The translations under genes and the position numbers were made by a program. A DNA stretch of 64,000 nucleotides, from positions 1,798,001 to 1,862,000 of the forward strand of contig CANLSQ010000001.1 of the NCBI GenBank assembly GCA_947493955.1, written 5' to 3'. The notes beneath the pieces were generated by a model. The model made no database searches. It was not told the DNA's origin and was given only the letters and a program-made list of their open reading frames with translations. How positions within the stretch are numbered: position 1 is the first letter of the stretch; every line of letters begins with the position of its first letter. The DNA comes from an uncultured Sphingomonadaceae bacterium. Its GTDB lineage: Bacteria; Pseudomonadota; Alphaproteobacteria; Sphingomonadales; Sphingomonadaceae. Of the stretch, positions 51,219 to 60,244 are shown in pieces.

Positions 51219-51644
51219 ATGTCTGCATCGAAACTGAAGCTATACTGGCGCTTGCAACTGGCTGCGCATTTCCTGCAAAAACGCGCGGATCGCGACCTCC
51301 TGGAAAGTGGCAACGTAACCACGGCACAGCTTGGCGTGATCGCAGTTATTGGCAACGGTACCAACGTCACCCAAAAAGATGTGGCTGTCGCACTCGGCCT
51401 GAACGAATCAGCCATTACCGCTATGGTCAGACGGCTAATAGGCCTCGGATATGTCGAGCGTCAGAAAAGCGAGCATGATGGTAGAGCCAAGCTTCTGAGC
51501 CTTACCGACGAAGGGCATGCAATCCACCAAAACACACGCCCGCCGTTTAAAAAGATAAATACCCGCATAGAGTCTGTGCTGGATGACGCCGAAATTGAAA
51601 ATCTCGCTGACTATCTGGACAGATTGACCGAAACTTTCCGGTGA
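51219..51644 (+). CDS. MarR family transcriptional regulator (2)
   Basis: A 141-residue winged-helix regulator. The DNA-binding domain is NVTQKDVAVALGLNESAITAMVRRLIGLGYVERQKSEHDGRAKLLSLTDEGHA (about residues 48-101; recognition helix ESAITAMVRRL, wing SEHDGRAK). Flanking helices form the dimer. It is divergent from the zinc alcohol dehydrogenase gene, with a large perfect dyad between, so it probably regulates that gene and itself, released by a small phenolic or aldehyde ligand. Confidence 0.9.
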   Translation: MSASKLKLYWRLQLAAHFLQKRADRDLLESGNVTTAQLGVIAVIGNGTNVTQKDVAVALGLNESAITAMVRRLIGLGYVERQKSEHDGRAKLLSLTDEGHAIHQNTRPPFKKINTRIESVLDDAEIENLADYLDRLTETFR

Positions 51645-51894
51645 TGAGGATGGCGGATTGCGAATCTTCCGAAAAGGTGACTTTCGTTTCATGAACATGC
51701 GATATCCCCAGACGAGACGGACGGATGATGCGACTAAGTCACAGCCGCGGCGGCAGCACTAACTTGATTCCAAACGAAACTTTTTCGATTTTGGCCAATC
51801 GCCTCCATATCGGTTCGAATAATAGTTAAGAGAATTGTAATCTTTTCCCAAAACCGCTAATTTCATTGATGTAAATAGTATCAGGGGCATATCT

Positions 51895-52992
51895 ATGGCT
51901 ACCGCGTATAGTGACATTCAACCCGATCGGTTTGAACCTGCCGAAGCGCATCCACAACATGGTGTAATCATCGGCGGACCCGCCGCGCGGGCCAAACGCA
52001 TCGAATATGGCATCCTGCTGTCCTCTATGGTTATCGGATCACTTGGCGCACTTTACTGGACGCTGACCCATGTCACTGGCTGGGTCGAATGGTCTGCTTT
52101 CCTGTTTGGCTATGTCCTTATCAACATGGGTGTTGGTATCGGCTATCACCGCTTTTATACGCATCGCGCCTTTGAAGCCGGTCCGAAAATGCGTCTCGCC
52201 ATTGGCATTATGGCGCAAATGGCCTGCCAGGCTTCAGTCCTGAAATGGGCGGCCGATCACCGGCGGCATCATGCCTTTTCCGACCGTGTTGGCGATCTCC
52301 ACAGCCCCTATATTGACGGACATGGCAAGAAAATGTCGAAGTGGAAGGGCCTGGGCATCGCTCATTTTGGCTGGCTGTTCGACAACACCACGTCGGATAT
52401 GAAAGTTTACGGCAAAGGCCTGATCGATGATCCGCAAGTATTGTGGTGTCACCGGCATCGCTGGTCGATTGCCATTTTTTCCAGTGTGGTATTTCCCGCA
52501 CTATGGGCGCTCGCCTTTGGCGGACCGGAACATATTATCGGTACGATCCTGATCGGCGGGTTTTTCCGCAACTTCTTCTTCCTCAACTTCGTCATGGGCG
52601 TGAACAGCGTCGGCCATGTCTTCGGTTCACAACGTTTCAAGACCAAGGACGGATCACGCAATAACTGGTTCATGGCCTGGATGACCTTTGGCGATGGCTG
52701 GCACAACAACCATCACCAGCATCCGCGTTCGGCCTATGCCGGCATGATGTGGTGGGAAGTGGACGTGAACGGCTATATCATCTCGCTCTGGGAGAAAATG
52801 GGTCTGGTCTGGAACGTTCAGCGCGCACCGAAATATGTCCGCGATGCCGACGGCAACTGGGTGCAGGAGAAAAAGCTGAACGTGGAAGATCAACAGACAA
52901 GTCCGGAAGCCATGTCTGAAGATGATGGCGGCCTGATGTTCAGTGACGATCCGAAAGCTGACAACCAAAAGACGACCGCCGAGGCAGTCTAA
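51895..52992 (+). CDS. acyl-CoA (delta-9) fatty acid desaturase
   Basis: A 365-residue membrane desaturase. The three histidine boxes are GYHRFYTHRAF near 84-92 (HxxxxH), DHRRHHAFSD near 120-127 (HxxHH) and WHNNHHQHPRSA near 264-274 (HxxHH). Hydrophobic segments at about 40-60, 66-86, 180-205 and 210-228 hold it in the inner membrane. It would insert a double bond in saturated acyl-CoA or phospholipid acyl chains using a diiron centre and an external electron donor. The acidic tail after residue 320 (EDQQTSPEAMSEDDGG) is not part of the catalytic core. Confidence 0.93.
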   Translation: MATAYSDIQPDRFEPAEAHPQHGVIIGGPAARAKRIEYGILLSSMVIGSLGALYWTLTHVTGWVEWSAFLFGYVLINMGVGIGYHRFYTHRAFEAGPKMRLAIGIMAQMACQASVLKWAADHRRHHAFSDRVGDLHSPYIDGHGKKMSKWKGLGIAHFGWLFDNTTSDMKVYGKGLIDDPQVLWCHRHRWSIAIFSSVVFPALWALAFGGPEHIIGTILIGGFFRNFFFLNFVMGVNSVGHVFGSQRFKTKDGSRNNWFMAWMTFGDGWHNNHHQHPRSAYAGMMWWEVDVNGYIISLWEKMGLVWNVQRAPKYVRDADGNWVQEKKLNVEDQQTSPEAMSEDDGGLMFSDDPKADNQKTTAEAV

Positions 52993-52996
52993 AACC

Positions 52997-53479
52997 CTAA
53001 TCCGGTTTTGTAGATCGTAGCAATATTGTCGCGGTAACGGTTTCGTTACCTCCGGGATTAACCGTGAGTTCCTCCACAGATATGCCGCGGGCTTCCAGCG
53101 TTGCCAACCAACCAAACAGGGCTGTCGGCTTGGCGGAATCAATCGCCAATCTGACCATACCGTTGGTCTGCGGATCCAGCCGTCCGACTGCAAAGCCTGC
53201 TTCCCCGGCATTTTGGCTGATAAAAACGTCCAACGGACCAGCTACGGGCGTTACCGTCTTGTCTGCCGGTGCGGTCAATGCCGCCACCTTGGATTCAATC
53301 CGCGCCTGACTTTCAATGGCATCTGCATAGCTTTTTTCAGCCGACGCATAGGCGTTGATGAAAGGCGCGACGATTGCGTAATATCCGACAACCAAGGCAA
53401 CCAGAACGCCCAATATCCCGATCATTACCTTCTCGCGCTGACTAAGCGCCTGAAACCAGTCTTTCAGCGCAGCGATCAT
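52997..53479 (-). CDS. gspM: type II secretion system protein M (GspM)
   Basis: A 160-residue inner membrane protein with a short cytoplasmic start (LKDWFQALSQREKVMIGILGVL), one membrane helix at about 19-40 and a periplasmic alpha/beta domain after residue 60. GspM forms the inner-membrane platform with GspL. The start overlaps gspL by 4 bp (ATGA). No gspN follows in this cluster; the next gene is the convergent desaturase. Confidence 0.88.
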   Translation of the reverse strand: MIAALKDWFQALSQREKVMIGILGVLVALVVGYYAIVAPFINAYASAEKSYADAIESQARIESKVAALTAPADKTVTPVAGPLDVFISQNAGEAGFAVGRLDPQTNGMVRLAIDSAKPTALFGWLATLEARGISVEELTVNPGGNETVTATILLRSTKPD

Positions 53480-54603
53480 GGTGCGCGCACCGTAATATCA
53501 GCCTTGGATGATCCTGTGGCATCAGTCCGGGGCGTTGCCGTTATCTCAAATCCAGCGTTCTGGAGCGCGATCAGAGCCGGGTTCATGTCTTCATTCCTCA
53601 CCGCCGTCAGACCCGCCAGAACAGTGCCGTCCTTACGATAGCTGATCCGCTCTATCGAAACGCCCTGGGTCTGCTGAACGGCCGAGAACAGCGCGGATGC
53701 TGGCACCGAAAAGGCGATGTTGCCGCGATTTTCACGGATCAGCCGCTCGTTGAGCAGCCGGTCTGCTTCATCCACGCTTTCCGCGGGTCCAATCACCGGT
53801 TCAGCCACAGCCAACGCTGCTGTTTCCGCATCCGCTATAGCCCAGTGATACTTCACCAATTGAACAACCGGAATCAGCAAAGAGATGACCAGAGCAGCCA
53901 CGGCCAGCCAGCCCAGTAGCCGCCTTTGCGGCGCAGTCATCGACCTTTCGGCTCTTTTGGCGAAAGCACCGGAACGCAAGTTCAACGTGCCGCTGTCCGC
54001 GGCATTGACGAGCGCCTGATCAACCGATGCTTCTGGCAAAATAGTGACGTTGCCGTCACCAACAAGATGCGCGCGCAAGGATGGCTCATCGGGAATGATC
54101 ATCTGCTGTGCCCGCAGCAATTTTTCAAAGCCGAAATCGGCCTCCACGACGATGTCTTCTTCGGGCGCGATCAGCCAGCCAGCCGGGACAATTACATCGG
54201 AATCAATGCCAAGGGCTTGCAGTCGGACCAGTCCACTGGCGATCACATCCTTGGCAACCGATGCGGTTGCCACCTGCCCTGCGTCATCGGCAACAGCCGC
54301 TATATGGAGGTTTTCCACATTGAGGCTGTTTTCCTGCGCCGCCAGCCGGGCTGCAGCCAATGCCTGCTGTTCGGTCATGTCATCAAGCGGTTCATGCCAA
54401 CGCACGATACCGAGCGACGCGGGCATTAGTGCGATATGGGCAATCGGTTCATTCTCGAGCGAAGGCAGTTTCAGGCCAGCTGCGAGCAAGGGATCGACAT
54501 CACAGCCTCTGGCTTCCACCGCGCCATCCGCCACAAGCCACCATTGCAGGGCCTGCGCCTCTGCATCCGGAAAAACTGTCACAAAGAGCTTGGATGCCGA
54601 CAT
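53476..54603 (-). CDS. gspL: type II secretion system protein L (GspL)
   Basis: A 375-residue protein with a cytoplasmic actin-like domain (VTVFPDAEAQALQWWLV start, LRWHEPL-like IVRWHEPLDDM near 68-78) that binds the GspE ATPase, a membrane helix at about 227-250 (LLGWLAVAALVISLLIPVVQL) and a periplasmic ferredoxin-like domain. The start lies in the TAATG junction with a 21-codon ORF. In typical clusters gspK ends here; instead there is a 153-bp gap to gspG, with a possible promoter. Confidence 0.9.
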   Translation of the reverse strand: MSASKLFVTVFPDAEAQALQWWLVADGAVEARGCDVDPLLAAGLKLPSLENEPIAHIALMPASLGIVRWHEPLDDMTEQQALAAARLAAQENSLNVENLHIAAVADDAGQVATASVAKDVIASGLVRLQALGIDSDVIVPAGWLIAPEEDIVVEADFGFEKLLRAQQMIIPDEPSLRAHLVGDGNVTILPEASVDQALVNAADSGTLNLRSGAFAKRAERSMTAPQRRLLGWLAVAALVISLLIPVVQLVKYHWAIADAETAALAVAEPVIGPAESVDEADRLLNERLIRENRGNIAFSVPASALFSAVQQTQGVSIERISYRKDGTVLAGLTAVRNEDMNPALIALQNAGFEITATPRTDATGSSKADITVRAP

Positions 54604-54668
54604 TAGCCGCCTATGGCCCGGATCGATCGACGAATAGAAAGAGACAGCAACGGATTTTGTTCCAACAT
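54603..54668 (-). CDS. 21-codon leader ORF coupled to gspL
   Basis: ATG at 54668 follows GGGGAGG at 2-bp spacing and reads MLEQNPLLSLSIRRSIRAIGG; its TAA overlaps the gspL ATG as TAATG. This is the layout for translational coupling. It could be a regulatory leader peptide or the end of a lost gspK gene. The peptide has no hydrophobic segment and no resemblance to known pilins. Confidence 0.4.
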   Translation of the reverse strand: MLEQNPLLSLSIRRSIRAIGG

Positions 54669-54695
54669 GACCTCCCCGACTCGGCTGAAAAAATT

Positions 54696-54724
54696 TATTG
54701 CGTCTTTAGCGGTTAGCTAGTCAA
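54696..54724 (-). promoter_or_regulatory. candidate promoter for leader-gspL-gspM
   Basis: On the minus strand, TTGACT (54724-54719) and GCAATA (54701-54696) are separated by 17 bp, a reasonable -35/-10 pair for sigma-70-type RNA polymerase. It lies 28 bp upstream of the 21-codon ORF. It would give gspL-gspM their own start point, apart from gspC-G. Confidence 0.35.
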
Positions 54725-54756
54725 TTTTGGCCGCAATGTCACCTTTGGCAATCTGG

Positions 54757-55242
54757 CTATTCCGCGTAAATGTCCGCATTGTGGTCTTCGCCGCCCGGAG
54801 CACCGTCCGCGCCCAGTGAATAGAGATCAAAACCCGGCCCATTGCGTCCCGGATTGTCATATTGATACGGCCGCCCCCACGGATCATCGGGAAGCTTCTT
54901 GATATAACCGCCCTGCCGATAGCGCGCCGATGGCGGCAGCGATGCAGGCGCGCTCGTCAATGCCGCCAAACCGTCGGATGAAGCGGGATAGGAGAGATTA
55001 TCAAGCCGGTACATTTCCAGCGCCTGCCCCAAAGTGGCGATATCAGCCCGCGCCTTTTCAACCATCGCACGGTCCTGACTCGGCAAAACGTTGATGACAA
55101 CCACCGTGGTCAGAAGGCCGAGAATGAAAATGACCACCATCAATTCGACCAGCGTGAAGCCATTGGGCTTCGGTTTCTTCTTGTCACCACGTGCAGTTGG
55201 GCGCCCCATGTCGGTGAAGAGATTCCATAAAAGCTTGAGCAT
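54757..55242 (-). CDS. gspG: type II secretion major pseudopilin GspG
   Basis: A 161-residue prepilin-like protein with an unusually long leader (about 27 residues). The prepilin peptidase site is PNG-FTLVELMVVIFILGLL with Glu+5. The mature part has the GspG calcium-loop signature with GGYIKKLPDDPWGRPYQYDNPGRNGP and LYSLGADGAPGGEDHNADIY. It is the main subunit of the periplasmic pseudopilus. It lies 22 bp downstream of gspF. The genes for minor pseudopilins H, I, J and K, normally next, are missing here. Confidence 0.94.
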   Translation of the reverse strand: MLKLLWNLFTDMGRPTARGDKKKPKPNGFTLVELMVVIFILGLLTTVVVINVLPSQDRAMVEKARADIATLGQALEMYRLDNLSYPASSDGLAALTSAPASLPPSARYRQGGYIKKLPDDPWGRPYQYDNPGRNGPGFDLYSLGADGAPGGEDHNADIYAE

Positions 55243-55264
55243 ATATTTTCCTATCGATCTGGCC

Positions 55265-56479
55265 CTACAGTCCGGCCAGATTCTGAAGCTGCAATATTGG
55301 CAATAATATAGCCAAAATCACCACCGCAACAACACCGCCCAGCAAAACAATGATCAGCGGTTCCAGCAATGACAAAGCGGTGGAATTGAAATTGTCAAAT
55401 TCGCGTTCGAGATAATCGGCGGCCCGGGCCAGCATCTCGTCAAGCTGCCCCGATGCTTCCCCGCTGGCGGTCAGATAGACCAGCATGGGCGGGAAAACGC
55501 CGGTATTCTTGAGCGCCTTGGACAAGCTTCCGCCACCTCTGATCGCTTCCGTCATGTCCTCGCACGCTTTGCGCAGCACGCTATTGCTGATCGTATTGGT
55601 CGTCAGCCGCAGCCCTTCCAAAATCGGCAAACGGCTCGCCACCATGGTGGACAAGGTTCTCGCCAGCCGTGCCGCGTTCAAATCCCGCAGCAATCTGCCT
55701 AAAAAGGGAATCCGTAGCAGAAAACTGTCAAAACGGTATTTGACCTTTGGTTCTTTCAACGCCCGCCAACCGGCAAAGCCGACAATGAAGATCACGCCCA
55801 AAATTGCGCCCCACCAGTTGGCAAGAAAATCGGATATGCCGATGACCAGCCGCGTGACAAAGGGAAGCTGTTGATTCACGTCGTCAAATTGCTCGACGAC
55901 TTTGGGCACGACGGCAATCATCAAAAGAGCGACCACCACAATCGCCACCAGCGCCAGCACAATGGGATAGGCCAGCGCACTGATCAGCTTGCCGCGCATC
56001 TCTGCCTGACGTTCCAGCAGGCTGGCGAGCCTTTCGGTAATGTCTGGCAATGTTCCCGAGTTTTCCCCGGCTGATATCATAGCGCGGTAAAGCGGCGGAA
56101 AGCTCGCCGGCTCGCGGCGCATGGCCTCGGCCAGCCGTTGCCCTTCCATGACACCGGCATGGACCGAACCGATGCGCGCCCGGACATGCTCTTTTTCATT
56201 CTGGCTGCCAATGGTCCGCAGCGCTTCTTCAAGCGGACTGACCTGGACAAGGGACGACAATTGCCGGGTGAACAGGGTCAATTCCTTGGCACGGAGTTTT
56301 TTGGGGCCAAAAAGCGAACGGCCAGGCTTTGCTTCCACGCCCTGCGCGGTTTCCACCTTCACGACATAAAAATTGCGCTCCGCCAGTTTGGCACGGGCCG
56401 CATCGTTGCTGTCCGCCGCCAGCCTGCCGGTTTTCTCCCGGCCCTTCGGATCGATTGCCGTGTAGGAAAAGTCAGGCAT
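55265..56479 (-). CDS. gspF: type II secretion inner membrane protein GspF
   Basis: A 404-residue polytopic protein; the ATG at 56479 (MPDFSYTAIDPKGR) gives the expected N-terminus, whereas the upstream extension in this frame lies inside gspE. Two homologous T2SSF domains are visible (about 71-195 and 275-395) with conserved FTRQLSSLVQVSPLEEAL and LARTLSTMVASRLPILEGL. Three membrane helices lie near 168-190, 222-242 and 378-402. The start overlaps the gspE stop by 8 bp, so the two are translationally coupled. It is part of the inner membrane platform. Confidence 0.92.
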   Translation of the reverse strand: MPDFSYTAIDPKGREKTGRLAADSNDAARAKLAERNFYVVKVETAQGVEAKPGRSLFGPKKLRAKELTLFTRQLSSLVQVSPLEEALRTIGSQNEKEHVRARIGSVHAGVMEGQRLAEAMRREPASFPPLYRAMISAGENSGTLPDITERLASLLERQAEMRGKLISALAYPIVLALVAIVVVALLMIAVVPKVVEQFDDVNQQLPFVTRLVIGISDFLANWWGAILGVIFIVGFAGWRALKEPKVKYRFDSFLLRIPFLGRLLRDLNAARLARTLSTMVASRLPILEGLRLTTNTISNSVLRKACEDMTEAIRGGGSLSKALKNTGVFPPMLVYLTASGEASGQLDEMLARAADYLEREFDNFNSTALSLLEPLIIVLLGGVVAVVILAILLPILQLQNLAGL

Positions 56480-58037
56480 CAACCTGCTCATCCAGCGCGT
56501 CACGGCGCGATATGCGAATTCCCTCTTCTGCGGTGGTTAAACCTTCACGGACCAACGCACGGGCTGCCGAACCCAGATTGGGTTTCTTCAGGAAAGCATG
56601 AGCCGCGATGCGTGCTTCATCACCGCCATCATTGATCAGTTTGCGGATAGTTTCATCGACGCGGATCGCTTCAAAAACCCCAATGCGTCCCTGAAAACCG
56701 GTATGGTTGCATTTATCACAGCCGACTTCACGGTACACCACAGTGCCGTTGTCAAAACCGAGCAGGGAGGCCAGGCTGCCGTCTGCCTGAATTGGAACGC
56801 GGCAATGCGGGCACAGCTTGCGCACCAGCCGCTGGGCAATCACAGCGCGCAATGTAGAGGCCAGCAGAAACGGCTCAACCTTCATGTCACGCATCCGGGT
56901 AATCGCGCCTACGGCATCATTGGTATGGACTGTGGAGAGTACCAAATGACCGGTCAGAGAGGCCTGAACGGCAATTTCCGCCGTTTCCCGGTCGCGGATC
57001 TCACCCACCATGACAACATCGGGGTCCTGCCGCAGAATCGCGCGCAAACCAGCGGCAAAGGTCAGGCCGACTTTGGCATTCACCTGTGTCTGGCCTATGC
57101 CTTCAATAGCATATTCCACCGGATCTTCGACCGTCAGGATATTGCGACTGCCATCATTCAGCTGCTTCAGACCCGCATATAGGGTTGTGGTTTTACCCGA
57201 ACCAGTAGGACCAGTCACCAGGATGATCCCGTTGGGCTCCGACAGGGCCTCGGTCAAAATCTCGTGGGTTGTTTTCGACATGCCCAGCAGGTCCAGCGAT
57301 ATCGCCGCGCTTTCCTTATCCAATATCCGCATGACGACGCGTTCATTCGCGCGATTGGGCAATGTCGAAACACGCACATCCAGAAGCTTTCCGCCAAGGG
57401 TCAAGCTAATCCGGCCGTCCTGCGGTATCCGGCGCTCGGCAATATCCAGACGCGCCATAACCTTGATCCGATTGACGATAACGGACGCGACATGCGGCGG
57501 CATGCGCAGTTTTTCCTCCAATACGCCATCGACGCGCATCCGGACAACCAGACCTGTTTCATAAGGCTCTATATGAATATCCGAAGCGCCCTGACGGGCC
57601 GCCTCCGCGATAATGCCGTTGATCAACCGGATGGTTGGTGCATCGTCAGCACTGTCGAGCAGATCTTCGGCGCTGGGAATATCGCCGGCAATATCATCCA
57701 GTGCGTCGTTGCTGAGGCTCATGTCCCCGGCCATGGCGGCCGCACTACCGTCCATGGCGTAGTGTTCGGACAGGATCTTCTCGAACGCGTCGGGTGATAC
57801 CAGGTCGACATCAAAGGGCATGGCCAGATAGCGGCGCAGTTCCAGCAAGGCCTGAGGATTAGCACCTTCACGCATCGCAACTGACAGCCGTTTGCCATCT
57901 GTCCGCCTCAATAGCACGCCTTGATCGCGCGCGAACGCATAGGGAATATCCAGAAGCGGCGGAGATGTGGGTTCTTCAACCACAGGCTTTTCATCATCGC
58001 CGGAAACGTCTGTATCTGTTCCCTTCGCGATTTTCAT
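56472..58037 (-). CDS. gspE: type II secretion ATPase GspE
   Basis: A 521-residue secretion ATPase. The N-terminal domain (residues 1-100) is the GspL-binding part. The ATPase has Walker A GPTGSGKTTTLYAG near 276-289, the Asp box LTVEDPVEY near 306-314, the His box TGHLVLSTVHTNDA near 364-377 and the Walker B-like MVGEIRDRETAE near 342-353. A CxxC zinc finger (CPHC near 410, CDKC near 437) is intact. It powers pseudopilus assembly. The start overlaps the gspD stop by 1 bp. Confidence 0.95.
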   Translation of the reverse strand: MKIAKGTDTDVSGDDEKPVVEEPTSPPLLDIPYAFARDQGVLLRRTDGKRLSVAMREGANPQALLELRRYLAMPFDVDLVSPDAFEKILSEHYAMDGSAAAMAGDMSLSNDALDDIAGDIPSAEDLLDSADDAPTIRLINGIIAEAARQGASDIHIEPYETGLVVRMRVDGVLEEKLRMPPHVASVIVNRIKVMARLDIAERRIPQDGRISLTLGGKLLDVRVSTLPNRANERVVMRILDKESAAISLDLLGMSKTTHEILTEALSEPNGIILVTGPTGSGKTTTLYAGLKQLNDGSRNILTVEDPVEYAIEGIGQTQVNAKVGLTFAAGLRAILRQDPDVVMVGEIRDRETAEIAVQASLTGHLVLSTVHTNDAVGAITRMRDMKVEPFLLASTLRAVIAQRLVRKLCPHCRVPIQADGSLASLLGFDNGTVVYREVGCDKCNHTGFQGRIGVFEAIRVDETIRKLINDGGDEARIAAHAFLKKPNLGSAARALVREGLTTAEEGIRISRRDALDEQVDA

Positions 58038-60244
58038 CAGTCATCCTTCTCCGAACCGGGATTGCTGGGTGAAACCGGAATTTGCTGCAAAGCTTCATTA
58101 TTCTGTGACTGCGTAACTGCACCCGGCGCATAAATAATCTGATCACCGGGCTGGGTTTCCGCGACCGGAGGCACTGCTCCCATATAGTCACGAACCAGCA
58201 CATCAATTGACGGTTCAAGCTCTGGATCGCGGCGCAATTGGCGCCCCCTGATATAGCCATAGCGGCGAGCCGAAAACGCCCGGGCATCGGCACGGTCGCG
58301 CAGGATTTTCGGCCGGATGAACACCATCAAATTGGTTTTTATCCGTTCTTTGCCACGCGATTTAAATAGTTCGCCGATCAGCGGGATATCTCCCAGAAAC
58401 GGGATTTTCTCAATCGTGCGACGTTCATTATCATCCAACAAGCCGCCCAATGCGATAATCTCTCCGTCGCCCACCGTGACGGTGGTTTTTATCTCACGCT
58501 TGTTGATGATCAGTTCATTGAAGTCATTCGAAACCGGTCCGGCAATCGAGCTGACCTCCTGACGCAGTTCCAGCCGCACTTCTTCCCCGGCATTGATCTG
58601 CGGTGTGACCTCCAGCTCGATACCGACATTTTGACGTTGTATCGTCCGAAATGCATTGTCGAAATTGTTGGACAAGGCCTCGCCCGTGGAAACAGGAATT
58701 TCCTGTCCGAACAAGATACTGCCTTTGAGGTTGTTGTTCACTGTCAAAGATGGTGTGGAAAGCAGGTTGGAATCGGAATCCCGTTGCACCGCATTGATGA
58801 TCGTGCCCAGAATCGTATCACCGCCCAGCGTCGTCGCGAAACCGGTGAAGGAGCCGCGCGCGCCCAAAATCGCATCGGCGGCATTTTCCAGCAGCTGGTC
58901 GCCAACCGCGCTATTTGTCGTGGTTGTCGTGGCCGTATCGGTGGTGGTGGTCGTCGTCGTGTCAAACTGATCCGCGAGTAAACCGCCGGCGATATCGACG
59001 ATGTTGGGACCAGCGTTGGAGAAATTGGTTACTGCAAAAGGTGTGTCTTTGCCGCCGATCAAAAACTGGATGCCCAGTTCACGCGCCAGTGAGTCAGAAA
59101 TCTCAACGATGATCGCTTCTACCGACACCTGTTCCTGACGCGTATCCAGCTGCCGGATCAATTCACCAATCATGCGCTGCACATCGGGATTGGCCGCAAC
59201 GATGATGGCGTTTGTACCTTCATAGCGTGTGACCACCGCCGGACCATGACGGGCAATCCCGCCACCGGAACTGCCGTTTGTTGATACCGGCATTACCGCA
59301 GGCGCAGCACCACCGTTACCGCCTCCATTACTCCCAGATGCCGGTGCAACAGATGACGGAGCCGCGGCGTTTGAGCCTGCGCTACCCTGCCCCATTAACT
59401 GCTCAATCACTGGCAGCAATTGTTCCGCATTGGCATAGTCCAGTTGATGGACACGGATTTCGGTGCCGGATTCAGCACGCTGGTCAAGCTCCCGCGCCAT
59501 CGACACAAATTTGGCCACCGCACTGGGATCACCGCGCAGCGCAATGCTGTTACTACTGTCAATCGCGACAACCGTAACCGGCGCAGCCGTGCCATTGCCG
59601 CCTTGTTGAGCCAGTGTTTGCAGCGATGTCGCAATTTCCCGCGCACCTGCATTTCTGAGGTTCACGATGGTGGAAGCCGCACTGTCTTTATCAATCCGGC
59701 TGACCAATGCCCGCACCCGGCGGATATTGTCGGCATAGTCGACAATCACCAGGCTATTGGCGTTGCGGTTGGCGGTAATCGCGCCCTGCTTGCTGATCAA
59801 CGGGCGCAGGGTTTCCAAAGCTGCCGTTGCTTCAATGGATTTCAGGCGGACAACTTCGGTGACAAACTGGTTCGCCGCCGATTGGCGTGTACCAATCCGG
59901 GTTGGCTGGGTCGCAGCCCCGTCGGCCGGCTGGATACGATAGGCACCGCCCGTGGTCGGGATGGCGACCAGATTATTTGCCCGCAATGTCGACAGAAAAA
60001 TCTCAAAATATTCGGAGCGGGACAATGGCCGGTCCGTAACCACCGACACTTTGCCCTGTACCCGGCTATCAACAATGAATGTGCGGCCAGTAACCCGCGC
60101 CGCATCCTGCACGAAAGCTCTGATGTCAGCATCACGAACGTTCAGGCTATGCTGGGCAAAGGCCGGGGCCAGTGCCACAGGTCCCAATATAGCAAGGGAT
60201 ACTGCCCATCTGGCAGCCATTTTCGTAAGTGCGTGGTTCATCAT
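58037..60244 (-). CDS. gspD: type II secretion outer membrane secretin GspD
   Basis: A 735-residue secretin precursor. A signal peptide ends near residue 31 (LAPAFAQ). N0 (SLNVRDADIRAFVQDAARVTGRTFIVD) and N1-N3 domains follow, then the secretin core with VSVEAIIVEISDSLARELGIQF near 375 and VPFLGDIPLIGELFKSR near 655 (here IPFLGDIPLIGELFKSR). Low-complexity Ser/Gly/Asn-rich (about 290-320) and Thr-rich (about 435-450) loops are inserted. It forms the outer membrane channel. The start overlaps the gspC stop by 4 bp. Confidence 0.95.
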   Translation of the reverse strand: MMNHALTKMAARWAVSLAILGPVALAPAFAQHSLNVRDADIRAFVQDAARVTGRTFIVDSRVQGKVSVVTDRPLSRSEYFEIFLSTLRANNLVAIPTTGGAYRIQPADGAATQPTRIGTRQSAANQFVTEVVRLKSIEATAALETLRPLISKQGAITANRNANSLVIVDYADNIRRVRALVSRIDKDSAASTIVNLRNAGAREIATSLQTLAQQGGNGTAAPVTVVAIDSSNSIALRGDPSAVAKFVSMARELDQRAESGTEIRVHQLDYANAEQLLPVIEQLMGQGSAGSNAAAPSSVAPASGSNGGGNGGAAPAVMPVSTNGSSGGGIARHGPAVVTRYEGTNAIIVAANPDVQRMIGELIRQLDTRQEQVSVEAIIVEISDSLARELGIQFLIGGKDTPFAVTNFSNAGPNIVDIAGGLLADQFDTTTTTTTDTATTTTTNSAVGDQLLENAADAILGARGSFTGFATTLGGDTILGTIINAVQRDSDSNLLSTPSLTVNNNLKGSILFGQEIPVSTGEALSNNFDNAFRTIQRQNVGIELEVTPQINAGEEVRLELRQEVSSIAGPVSNDFNELIINKREIKTTVTVGDGEIIALGGLLDDNERRTIEKIPFLGDIPLIGELFKSRGKERIKTNLMVFIRPKILRDRADARAFSARRYGYIRGRQLRRDPELEPSIDVLVRDYMGAVPPVAETQPGDQIIYAPGAVTQSQNNEALQQIPVSPSNPGSEKDD

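Noticed and set aside
54603-54756. Hidden or broken minor pseudopilin between gspG and gspL
   Set aside because: No FTLxE-like prepilin site or hydrophobic helix appears in any frame of the 153-bp gap.
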